Assembly (NCBI RefSeq): GCF_900199455.1
Contig: NZ_FZQR01000022.1
Coordinates: 1-64,000 of the forward strand
DNA: 64,000 nt
Direction: 5' to 3'
Origin: Mesorhizobium carmichaelinearum
GTDB lineage: Bacteria; Pseudomonadota; Alphaproteobacteria; Rhizobiales; Rhizobiaceae
In this document: positions 25,039 to 32,650 of the stretch, in pieces
Layout: each line of letters begins with the position of its first letter
Position numbering within the stretch: position 1 is the first letter of the stretch
The notes under the pieces: model-generated
Seen by the model: only the letters and a program-made list of their open reading frames with translations
Database searches by the model: none
Told to the model about the DNA's origin: nothing
Made by a program: the position numbers and the translations under genes

Positions 25039-25707
25039 ATGACATCCCCCCATGCCGAAACCCTCGGCAGGGCGCGGACGGCTGCCGAATTCGCGGCCGT
25101 CATCGCCTTGCTCGACACCGACCTCAACGACGCGCTCGCCCGCAAAGGCGAACTGGCGCAAGCCGAGGATCGCGCGATCTTCGGCGATGGCGATCTGGCC
25201 GCCGCGCGTGCCGCGCTCGATGACTGCAACGACCAGATCGCGCTCCTGGAAAAGACCATCGACGCCGCCGGCAAGCGCCGCGCGGAGGTAGCGCTGAGCG
25301 AGGCCCGCGCCGACATCGCCGCCCTCGGCGAGGAGATCAAGGCCAGGGCAGCGAGACTCGGCGAGCGCTGGCGCGGCGTGCACCGGCTGGTCGAGCAGTT
25401 GCGTCAGGAACTGTTCGAGGCCGATGCGCTTGCCCGCGGCATCGCCACCGCCAACGGCCTGTTCGACGCCGCCGGCGTCAGCGCGCTGAAGGTGAACCTG
25501 ACCACCACGCGCCGCGCCGCCATGGCCGGCGCGCGGGCTGCCGCACCCGCCCGGCTCAGTCGGCCGGCGCTGCAGGCCGACAGGATGCTTTTGTCCTTCC
25601 TGACCCCCGGCGGCGCGCTCGACCCGCGACCGGCGCTCGGCGCGCCCGTCGACGGCGTCAAAAGCAAATTCATTCCCGCAACTCCCTCTCTGAACGAACG
25701 AGGCTGA
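25039..25707 (+). CDS. Coiled-coil virion protein, unknown
   Basis: A 222-residue Ala-rich protein with long heptad-like helices (RTAAEFAAVIALLDTDLNDALARKGELAQAEDR, ALDDCNDQIALLEKTIDAAGKRRAEVALSEARADIAALGEEI). A C-terminal low-complexity part follows (RAAMAGARAAAPARLSRP). It lies between the nozzle and gp14-like core genes, so it is probably an internal or tail-associated virion protein. No family is recognised. The ATG follows AAAAAGGAC. Confidence 0.55.
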   Translation: MTSPHAETLGRARTAAEFAAVIALLDTDLNDALARKGELAQAEDRAIFGDGDLAAARAALDDCNDQIALLEKTIDAAGKRRAEVALSEARADIAALGEEIKARAARLGERWRGVHRLVEQLRQELFEADALARGIATANGLFDAAGVSALKVNLTTTRRAAMAGARAAAPARLSRPALQADRMLLSFLTPGGALDPRPALGAPVDGVKSKFIPATPSLNERG

Positions 25708-25710
25708 GCC

Positions 25711-26232
25711 ATGTGCACACTTGCCCTTCTTGGACTGGCGGGAACCGCCCTGTCGGTTGGCGGCGCGGTGGTCGAAGGCCAGCAGTCAAAGCAGATGGCC
25801 GACTATCAGGCCAAGGCCTATGAGCAGCAGGCGCAGGCCGAGGCGCAAAGTGCCGCCTTCGAGCAGAGCCAGGAACGCCACAAGCAGGACCTGCTGCAGG
25901 CCCAGGCGCGCGCCCAGGCCGGCGCTTCGGGCGTCGGCATATCCGGCTCGCCGACCGAGGTGCTGGCGGCCAACGCCAGGCAAGGCCAGGTCGACCTCAA
26001 CGCGATCCTGTACAACTCGCAGCTGCGCCAGAACAACCTCAACAGCCAGGCCGCCATTTCGCGCTTCTCCGGCAAGCAGGCGGTGACGGCGTCGATCTTC
26101 AACGCCGGCAGCGCGCTCGTTGGCGGCCTCTCCAAAATCTACGACCCGACCAAGGCTGTGAGCCTCGGCGGTTCGGCATTTTCGCCCCGGGCAAGCGCCG
26201 CCATAGCTGGCGGCTATTCGGGACTCTACTGA
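25711..26232 (+). CDS. Virion core protein (gp14-like internal protein)
   Basis: A 173-residue protein. An N-terminal hydrophobic segment (CTLALLGLAGTALSVGGAVVEG) is followed by a Gln/Ala-rich helix (YQAKAYEQQAQAEAQSAAFEQSQERHKQDLLQAQARAQAGASGVGISGSPTEVL). That layout is typical of internal core proteins of short-tailed phages that enter the host envelope during ejection, similar to T7 gp14. It lies one base before the start of effector copy 3. In T7 the next genes encode gp15 and gp16, which supports reading copies 1-3 as ejection proteins. Confidence 0.75.
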   Translation: MCTLALLGLAGTALSVGGAVVEGQQSKQMADYQAKAYEQQAQAEAQSAAFEQSQERHKQDLLQAQARAQAGASGVGISGSPTEVLAANARQGQVDLNAILYNSQLRQNNLNSQAAISRFSGKQAVTASIFNAGSALVGGLSKIYDPTKAVSLGGSAFSPRASAAIAGGYSGLY

Positions 26233-26233
26233 A

Positions 26234-28834
26234 ATGGTCCACGTCATCCCCCTTTCCATCGCCCAGCGCCGGCTCGATACCGGCAACGCACCGCAATATC
26301 CCCAGCGATCGCCGATCGGCGGCGCCATGCAGGGTTTTGGCGATCACCTTTCCGTTGCCGCCGAGCGCTACCAGCAGATGAAGGACCAGCAGGAGGCGTT
26401 CGATGCCGAGATCGCGCGGCGCCGGTTCGACGCCCAGATCGCGCAGGCGGAAGACGAGGTGACGGCGAATGCGCCGGCCGATGGTGCCGGCCTGCATGAG
26501 GCCATGTATGGCCAGGTCGATCCGTACAGCGGCCGGGTGGCGAAGACCGGGCTGTTCGACAAGCTGTTCGCCGCCGCCTTGCCAAACATGCCCGAGAGCC
26601 AGCGCGCCGCTTTCGCCAGCCAGAAGGAGGCGATGCGTGCGGGTGGCGCACGGCGCATGGCACAGCGGCAGCTTCAGCGACGCGATGACTATGAGTCGGC
26701 CGAGTGGACCAAGGTCGACACCATGTCGACGAACGCCATCGCACAAAGCGACCCGAACGACACCGCGAACTTCGAGGCGATCCGCCAGAGCGGGTCCGAC
26801 CTGATCGCCAAGATCGGCAACCCGCTCGTCAGGCAGGCGGCGGAAGCCGCCTGGCGCACCAACACGACCAAGGCGCTGGTCCAGGCGATGATCGCCCAGG
26901 ACCCGAAGCGAGCTGCAGAGATGCTGGGTTCGGTGCAGGGACGGACGAAGGACGATGCCGTCGTTGGTGGCTCCAGTGCCTCGGACAGTGCAAATGCGGC
27001 CGCGAAAGGCGATCGCGTTGGAACGCGCACGCCAGATGAAGCCGTGTCGCAGGCGTTCGGCGGAGGCGCCTCGACGACGCCGGATGACAAGACAGCCATC
27101 CCACTCGACGCCATCACCTATCTGAAGCCAGGCGATGTTGCGGCGCTGAAGGACCAGGCCAACAGCGCCACCGCAGCCCAACTGATCGGTGCGCATGCGA
27201 GGGTCCTGCTTGCGGAGCAGAACGCACCGGCCGTCATCGCCGCCACGGGCAAATATCCGGAGGAGGAGGAGGAGCCGACAGCTCAGGATTTCGTCAATAT
27301 CTACGGTGCGGAGGAGGGCTCGAAGCATTTCGATCAGTTCAGGACAACGGCCAGCGTCGCCAAGTCTTTCTTCGACATGTATCGGGTGCCGAACCAGGCG
27401 ATACATGCCGAGCTTCGGGATTTCGAACCCGGCCCCGACGGCTCGCCGGAAGAGCGCGAACGGTACGAAGTAAGAGCCGGCGCCGCCCAGCTGATCCTAG
27501 GCGCCCGCGACGCCGATCCTGTCGCCTACATCGGCCAAATATTCCCCGACAAGGCTCCGGACTGGAGCAAGGTCTCAACGCCTCAGGATTTTCAAACTGC
27601 CGTTACGTGGGCCTGGGCTGCTCAACAGCAGATGGGCTTCGGCAAGGTCTTGGCGGTTCCGCAGGCGCTCTCGGACAGCTTCGGCGCGAGATACGTCGAT
27701 GAGAGCGTGCCGCTGCAGCAGCGCATCATTGAACTGAGTGAGTTTCTCAAGGCCGTGCGCGATCCGGAGGCGCGCTTCACATTCGCCGGACAGGTTTTCC
27801 AGTCCGCCTTGGCTCGCCTGCGCCAAAACGCGGCAAACAATCCGAAGATCACGCCGGCAGAGCTGGAAGCTCAGGGAAAGGCCCTCGAGGCCGGTTTGAT
27901 CGAGATGGCCCTGCACCCCGCCCGTGTGCGGTTCAACGCCGGCTCATGGTGGCAAAAGCCGGTTGCGGCTGTGAACGACAGCGTCAGGCTCGTGGCCAAC
28001 GGCGCGACATTCGACCAAGCCGATAAGTTTGCCGCGGGGATGAATTGGCTCTTCTCCGACAAGAGCTACAACGAACTGCTCGCAGCCCAACAAGCCGAAA
28101 GCGAGGACGCGGAGGATCGTGCCGGGTCGGCTGGCACGGCCGCGAAACTGCTGGGCGCCTTCGCAACCGGCCATGGCCTGCAAAGCGCGGGCCTTACCTT
28201 CATGGGAAAGTTCGGGGCCGAGGCCCTGGAGGGCCTGCCAGGCCTGTTCGCAAGAAGCGCTGGCATGGCTGCCGATGGCGCGGTGTTCGGTGGTGTCGAC
28301 GCGGCACTCAACGGCCGGGACATCGTGCGTGAGATGGGCGCCGGCGCGCTTTTGGGGGCAGGCGGCAATGTTCTAGCCGAGGGGCTCAGTGCGATTGGTG
28401 GGCGGATAGCGGCGAGGTTGGCAAACAGATACGCCGACCCCACTTCGACCGACGGCGTCGTCTCGTCCCAGACGCCCAGAGTGAGCGTTGAAGACGCTGG
28501 CGCTTCGAATCAGAAAGCTGCGGACCCGGCTGTTGATTTGGACAGCGAGAATATCGAGACGGGGGCTTTCAGTCTGATTCATCCGGGGCGTTATAAGACC
28601 AATAAAACTCTGCGAAGGGAGTGGGAATTGAAATACGGTCGACCGTGGCCGAAGGACGCTGATACTGGTCGAAATATGGATGTGTCTCATGAAATTCCAT
28701 TGGCTGACGGTGGACCGGATCATATATCGAACATTCAGCCTCGTAGTAGGGTTGATCATATAAAGCGCCACATGGACGCGGGGGACTACGAACGCTGGTC
28801 TAGACAGTGGCGCCAAACGCAAGGTGGGAGTTAA
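26234..28834 (+). CDS. Ejection-type virion protein with C-terminal HNH toxin domain (effector copy 3)
   Basis: An 866-residue protein in the standard position for the large ejection protein, so probably the parent of copies 1 and 2. Residues 1-150 match the other copies. The second module (IYGAEEGSKHFDQF, VPNQAIHAELRDFEPG, DADPVAYIGQIFP) follows. Residues ~615-700 are Gly/Ala-rich and membrane-like (GLQSAGLTFMGKFGAEALEG, GAGALLGAGGNVLAEGL). The last ~84 residues are HNH-like: HPGRYKTNKTLRREWE, GRNMDVSHEIPLADGGPDH, NIQPRSRVDHIKRHMDAGD. The DVSHEIPLADGG and HIKRH His residues would form the metal site. The end of the gene is visibly lower in GC. Four bases later comes an immunity-like gene. 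Confidence 0.8.
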   Translation: MVHVIPLSIAQRRLDTGNAPQYPQRSPIGGAMQGFGDHLSVAAERYQQMKDQQEAFDAEIARRRFDAQIAQAEDEVTANAPADGAGLHEAMYGQVDPYSGRVAKTGLFDKLFAAALPNMPESQRAAFASQKEAMRAGGARRMAQRQLQRRDDYESAEWTKVDTMSTNAIAQSDPNDTANFEAIRQSGSDLIAKIGNPLVRQAAEAAWRTNTTKALVQAMIAQDPKRAAEMLGSVQGRTKDDAVVGGSSASDSANAAAKGDRVGTRTPDEAVSQAFGGGASTTPDDKTAIPLDAITYLKPGDVAALKDQANSATAAQLIGAHARVLLAEQNAPAVIAATGKYPEEEEEPTAQDFVNIYGAEEGSKHFDQFRTTASVAKSFFDMYRVPNQAIHAELRDFEPGPDGSPEERERYEVRAGAAQLILGARDADPVAYIGQIFPDKAPDWSKVSTPQDFQTAVTWAWAAQQQMGFGKVLAVPQALSDSFGARYVDESVPLQQRIIELSEFLKAVRDPEARFTFAGQVFQSALARLRQNAANNPKITPAELEAQGKALEAGLIEMALHPARVRFNAGSWWQKPVAAVNDSVRLVANGATFDQADKFAAGMNWLFSDKSYNELLAAQQAESEDAEDRAGSAGTAAKLLGAFATGHGLQSAGLTFMGKFGAEALEGLPGLFARSAGMAADGAVFGGVDAALNGRDIVREMGAGALLGAGGNVLAEGLSAIGGRIAARLANRYADPTSTDGVVSSQTPRVSVEDAGASNQKAADPAVDLDSENIETGAFSLIHPGRYKTNKTLRREWELKYGRPWPKDADTGRNMDVSHEIPLADGGPDHISNIQPRSRVDHIKRHMDAGDYERWSRQWRQTQGGS

Positions 28835-28837
28835 GCC

Positions 28838-29308
28838 ATGGTGAACAAGGCAAAACCAGATCTCACGGCCGTGCTCCGGCTACCGCCATCCAATGTCAGT
28901 ACGGGTGAAATTGATCTCGATTCCGCTAGGATTGAGGCTCGAAAATATCTAGAGTTCTACAATTGGGTGTCGTCCGTCAAAGGCGAATATTTTGGATATG
29001 GCGCTGAGGGTATAATTTACATCTTCTTGTTCGAAATCGAACCTGGAAGGCCAGACGTCGACCCATGGATATGGGTAATCGTTGGCGACATACCGCCGAC
29101 ATATATCCCCGCCGAGGATGCCAAGACGCCTTATGAAGCTTTGAACGGTTACCTCGGCGCCCTTGAAGACTGGGTTGAGGCCGCGCGTCACGGGAAATCG
29201 GTCGCTAGATTAATACCGGTCAATGTCGATGCGAATCCCGCGAATGCCGAGATGTTGGATGGGCGGCTCAAATTCCTCGGCGAAAAGATTCTGCCGGAAT
29301 TACGGTGA
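28838..29308 (+). CDS. Putative immunity protein for effector copy 3
   Basis: A 156-residue soluble protein that starts 4 bases after the HNH effector. Motifs: LRLPPSNVSTGEIDLDSARIEARKYLEFYNWVSS, EGIIYIFLFEIEPGRPDVDPWIWVIVGDIPPTYI, and LIPVNVDANPANAEMLDGRLKFLGEKIL. I associate this sequence type with genes that follow HNH toxin tails; no formal family is assigned. A cytoplasmic location fits protection from a nuclease. The last codons GAATTACGGTGA are the left end of border element d, so the native C-terminus may have been replaced when that element arrived. Confidence 0.65.
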   Translation: MVNKAKPDLTAVLRLPPSNVSTGEIDLDSARIEARKYLEFYNWVSSVKGEYFGYGAEGIIYIFLFEIEPGRPDVDPWIWVIVGDIPPTYIPAEDAKTPYEALNGYLGALEDWVEAARHGKSVARLIPVNVDANPANAEMLDGRLKFLGEKILPELR

Positions 29309-29393
29309 CTGAGCATTTTAATCGATCGCCCCATATCGCTGGAGTGAACCACCGGACGGAGATATGGGGGAATAGTGCACTGTCACCGTAATT
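29298..29393. repeat. Palindromic border element d
   Basis: A 96-bp element from AATTACGGTGACT to GTGCACTGTCACCGTAATT, with interior GCATTTTAATCGATCGCC and GGAGTGAACCACCGGACGG. It overlaps the 3' end of the copy 3 immunity gene and gives its stop codon. Same subfamily as elements b and e. Confidence 0.8.
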
Positions 29394-29425
29394 TTGCATC
29401 CGAATGGCAAAGGAGGGTTTTCTCG

Positions 29426-29716
29426 ATGGGGAAAGTAGGCAGGCTGATAGAGATAGTCGAAAGGCTGTCGGAGTTTGACGAGTACGACACGATTTATGCG
29501 TCGGAGCCTTGGACCGAGGATTCGGATGCGATGGTTGCTACCGGGCTAGACACGGGAAGATCGCCACCGGAGGCCGTCGAAGCGGGTTTGGAATATTTTC
29601 TTGAGATACATATCTCTAGAGAAGTCATCGAGGGTTGGCTTGCCTCGATAGAAGAAAAACCTAGCCTATCGGCAGTTTGTCAAAGGCTTATCCAATACGC
29701 CGTCAATGACGCATAG
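29426..29716 (+). CDS. Orphan immunity-like protein
   Basis: A 96-residue acidic protein: VGRLIEIVERLSEFDEYDTIYASEPWTEDSDAMVA, then PEAVEAGLEYFLEIHISREVIEGWLASIEEKPS and CQRLIQYAVNDA. I associate such small acidic proteins with immunity genes of contact-dependent or polymorphic toxin loci. The chosen ATG follows AAAGGAGGG. It has no toxin partner here and is bracketed by border elements d and e, so it is probably an accumulated immunity gene. Tightly linked to the next gene (8 bases). Confidence 0.55.
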   Translation: MGKVGRLIEIVERLSEFDEYDTIYASEPWTEDSDAMVATGLDTGRSPPEAVEAGLEYFLEIHISREVIEGWLASIEEKPSLSAVCQRLIQYAVNDA

Positions 29717-29724
29717 GAGATAGA

Positions 29725-30039
29725 ATGGAAAATAATCCGCGCTATGACGGAAAGCCGTTGCTTAAACTCTTGGAATTCTATGTTCTATGGGTAATTGGGG
29801 AGTTGCCGGAAGAAGTGGATAAATCCTTGAAGGCGATAGCTCCCAAACTGCACGCTCTCTACGGTGGCGATGGACACTGGCAAGGTGCAATTGCCGCATC
29901 GGTTCATTTTTCCGAGGAAATACCGGCCGAAATCCGGGGGCTATGGGCAAGAAACCTCGAAATCGCTCGGGACAACAACGTAACGCTTTCGCTTCAGAAA
30001 TTTTCCGAGATGTTCGTCGATGAAAATTTCGATAATTGA
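29725..30039 (+). CDS. Orphan immunity-like or helper protein
   Basis: A 104-residue protein: NNPRYDGKPLLKLLEFYVLWVIGELPEEVDKSL, APKLHALYGGDGHWQGAIAASVHFSEEIPAEIRGLW, ending QKFSEMFVDENFDN. It follows the previous gene with an AGGAG site and is likely co-transcribed. GC is low. I do not recognise a family; the context in a bracketed immunity module is the main reason for the call. Confidence 0.5.
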   Translation: MENNPRYDGKPLLKLLEFYVLWVIGELPEEVDKSLKAIAPKLHALYGGDGHWQGAIAASVHFSEEIPAEIRGLWARNLEIARDNNVTLSLQKFSEMFVDENFDN

Positions 30040-30077
30040 ATGCTCTTTTCTGGCCGATTTGGTGCGAGGCGTCAACG

Positions 30078-30272
30078 AATTACGGTGACGGTGAATTACG
30101 GTGACAGTGCTGGACTGCACCCCATGGGTCATCCTCCAGGATAACCTGTCACAGAAATTGCCGTGTCTCACCCATGGGGTGCAGTCCAGTCCATTTTAAT
30201 CAATCGTCCCCAATATCGCTGGAGTGAACCACCGGGCGGAGATATGGGGGAATAGTGCACTGTCACCGTAAG
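30078..30272. repeat. Palindromic border element e, interrupted
   Basis: A partial extra end (AATTACGGTGACGGTG) is followed by a full element from AATTACGGTGACAGTG to GTGCACTGTCACCGTAA. It is interrupted by an 80-bp insertion. The interior GAGTGAACCACCGGGCGG matches element d. Elements d and e bracket the two orphan immunity-like genes. Confidence 0.75.
30110..30189. mobile_element. 80-bp MITE-like insertion in border element e
   Basis: Perfect 20-base terminal inverted repeats, CTGGACTGCACCCCATGGGT and its complement, enclose 40 bases without a gene. It splits element e relative to element d. A small non-autonomous insertion element is the simplest reading; its transposase family is not identified. 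Confidence 0.65.
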
Positions 30273-30423
30273 CATCACCTGGTGACTCAGGCGAGACGCC
30301 AGTCGAGGCACGAGCGCTTTCAGGACGAGAAAACCGGAAATAAACGATAGCGGCTGGCCAAGTTGGCTGGCGCGCCCGTTCCGTCCACCCATTGCCAGCC
30401 CGCCAACTGATCCGAAAATCCTC

Positions 30424-30450
30424 AAGCCTCGCTTTCGCGGGGCTTTTTTC
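30424..30450 (+). terminator. Terminator before the tail-fibre gene
   Basis: The hairpin AAGCCTCGCTTTCGCGGGGCTT is followed by TTTT, 15 bases before the tail-fibre start. The 150 bases before it (30273-30423) show no gene. Confidence 0.7.
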
Positions 30451-30464
30451 ATGGAGCAAGCCTT

Positions 30465-32645
30465 ATGGCCCGACCTGCAACTGCCGCCGTTCGCCTGTTG
30501 ACCGGTGAGCGAGAACCCGTGCGCCTGGCGACCACGGCCAATATCACTCTATCTGGCCTCCAGACGATTGACGGCGTGCTGACGGAAGTCGGTGACCGCG
30601 TGCTGGTCAAGAACCAGACGAACGCCACCCAAAACGGCATTTACACCGCAAGCACAGGGGCTTGGTTCCGTGCCGCCGACGCGCGGACCTCGCGCACGAT
30701 GCAGAAGGGCACCACGGTCCACACCCAGGCCGGATCGACCAATGCCGCCAAGGTTTTTTCATTCCAGACCGATGAGCCGGTGATCGGCACCGACAACATC
30801 ACGCTGTCGCTCTATTTGTCCGACAACGCGTTGGGCGATGCGCAGGCGGCGGCGACGGCCGCGGCCGGCAGTGCTTCCGCCGCCGCCGGATCGGCCACTG
30901 CCGCATCGACCAGTGCGACCAACGCCGCGACCTCCGCAACGAATGCCGGCAACTCGGCCACCGCCGCGTCGGGCTCGGCCTCCGCAGCCGCCACCAGCGC
31001 GACGAACGCCGGCAATGCGGCCACGGCGGCGGCTGGCTCGGCATCGAGCGCGGCGACATCGGCGACCAATGCGGGGAATTCAGCGACCGCCGCCGCCGGC
31101 TCGGCTTCGGCCGCGGCCGGGTCGGCGGCTACGATCAACCTTCCGGCGCCGGTCGCCAACACCTTCCTTAAGCGGAATGCCGGCAATACGGCCTATGTGC
31201 CCACAGCCGCAATCGATGGTGCCGACGTGTCTTACACACAAGGTGGGACAAGTTCGTTGGCGCGTACAATGCAGGATCGCGCCCGGGAGAGGGTATCTGT
31301 TCTCGATTTCACAGGCGTTGATCCTACGGGCGTTTCAGACAGCCGTGCCGGCATCGTCGCGGCTGACACCGCTGCAGCAGCTTTGGGCAAAGCTCTCTAT
31401 TTCCCAAAGGGCAATTATCTGGTCTCTGCCGCGATCACACCGTCGTCGTTTGCTTGCTGGCTCGGAGAAAGCAAAGCCAAGGTCACACTCACCACGACCT
31501 CGGCAACTGCCGATCTTCTGACTGTTTCGAACGGCTCGTTCACTCTGGATCGGATTTCCTTCGGGACTAACATCACCCGAACGGCGGGCAGCTATATCAA
31601 TATTTCGGCCAACGTCGTTTCGATTACAAACTTCAATATGACCGGAACATTTCAGGGGATCTTTCTCTCGGCGGCTGTTTCAACAATTTTCGTGGCCAAC
31701 GGTAACATCAGCACAGCTAACGTCTCTAGCATCGGTATCCGGCTCCATGGCGGTGTTGCAGTTGAGATCGCTAATATGATCGTGGTGTGGAACGGTGTGG
31801 CCCATCCATTTGCCTGTCTCTATATCGACAACGGAGGGGACTACAGCTTCACCAATTGTCAGTTCCTCGCTGGGACCAATGGCGCGCAAATCACGCCGGC
31901 GGCCGGCCAATCCGTGGCCTATTGCCGCTTCACCAATTGCTGGTTCGATACCTCTTTGGGCGCGGGTCTTTCCATTACCCCCACGAGCACGGGCACGATT
32001 ACGAGTTGCGATTTCGTACAATGCTGGTTCAGCACTTCAGGAACTCACGGAGTGCAGATGGCGCCTGGCGCAAGCGCCTCGGTGACAAATGTCAATTTTG
32101 CAAACTGCTTTATGCTTAACAATGGTTCGAGCGGGGTTACACTCACTGGTGCAGTGATCTCTGATTGTAGCTTCGTCAACAACACCATCAACGGCCCGGG
32201 TGCTGCTGCCGGGTTTTCATTGAATTCTGGTGTGGTTCGCGCACGCCTTCAAGGCAATCGCCTTGGTGGTCTGTTGTATGGCATTTTCTCGGATGGCACG
32301 CCGACAGACGCGATGATTTACGACAACTCGTTTGTGGGCTGTACGAACAAGATAGCTGGAGCTTGGCTAGGCAGCACGCGCATCGAACGAAATGCGGGCT
32401 ACAACCCGGTTGGCGCGGCAGGCATCACACCAGGAGCTTCCCCCTACACCTATACGGCTGGCGCGTCACCGGAGACAGTTTACACTTCCGCGACCACATC
32501 AATCACAGCGGCCACCCAAGGTGGCGTATCGATACTGCCGGCCGCGCTGGGCGCCAATGTCCCCCTTTGTATTCAGCTTGAACCAAACGAGGCGGTCGCG
32601 ATCACCTATACCGGCACGTTGACCGCCAGGAAGATGGTACATTAG
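30465..32645 (+). CDS. Tail fibre/tailspike with right-handed beta-helix
   Basis: A 726-residue protein. Residues 1-125 (RLLTGEREPVRLATTANITLSGLQTIDG, VLVKNQTNATQNGIY) form an attachment domain common in phage fibres. Residues ~125-225 are short Ala/Ser/Thr/Asn repeats (ATAAAGSASAAATSATNAGN), a typical fibre stem. From ~265, RERVSVLDFTGVDPTGVSDSRAGIVAAD opens a pectate-lyase-like beta-helix of the tailspike type that binds or cuts surface polysaccharide. A glycosyltransferase and a sulfotransferase gene follow, suggesting receptor modification. Confidence 0.85.
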   Translation: MARPATAAVRLLTGEREPVRLATTANITLSGLQTIDGVLTEVGDRVLVKNQTNATQNGIYTASTGAWFRAADARTSRTMQKGTTVHTQAGSTNAAKVFSFQTDEPVIGTDNITLSLYLSDNALGDAQAAATAAAGSASAAAGSATAASTSATNAATSATNAGNSATAASGSASAAATSATNAGNAATAAAGSASSAATSATNAGNSATAAAGSASAAAGSAATINLPAPVANTFLKRNAGNTAYVPTAAIDGADVSYTQGGTSSLARTMQDRARERVSVLDFTGVDPTGVSDSRAGIVAADTAAAALGKALYFPKGNYLVSAAITPSSFACWLGESKAKVTLTTTSATADLLTVSNGSFTLDRISFGTNITRTAGSYINISANVVSITNFNMTGTFQGIFLSAAVSTIFVANGNISTANVSSIGIRLHGGVAVEIANMIVVWNGVAHPFACLYIDNGGDYSFTNCQFLAGTNGAQITPAAGQSVAYCRFTNCWFDTSLGAGLSITPTSTGTITSCDFVQCWFSTSGTHGVQMAPGASASVTNVNFANCFMLNNGSSGVTLTGAVISDCSFVNNTINGPGAAAGFSLNSGVVRARLQGNRLGGLLYGIFSDGTPTDAMIYDNSFVGCTNKIAGAWLGSTRIERNAGYNPVGAAGITPGASPYTYTAGASPETVYTSATTSITAATQGGVSILPAALGANVPLCIQLEPNEAVAITYTGTLTARKMVH

Positions 32646-32650
32646 CGTCT

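Noticed and set aside
23723..25045. A 440-codon minus-strand frame opposite the nozzle gene
   Set aside because: It runs through the palindromic repeat and has low-complexity Arg/Ala composition. It is a shadow of the nozzle gene.
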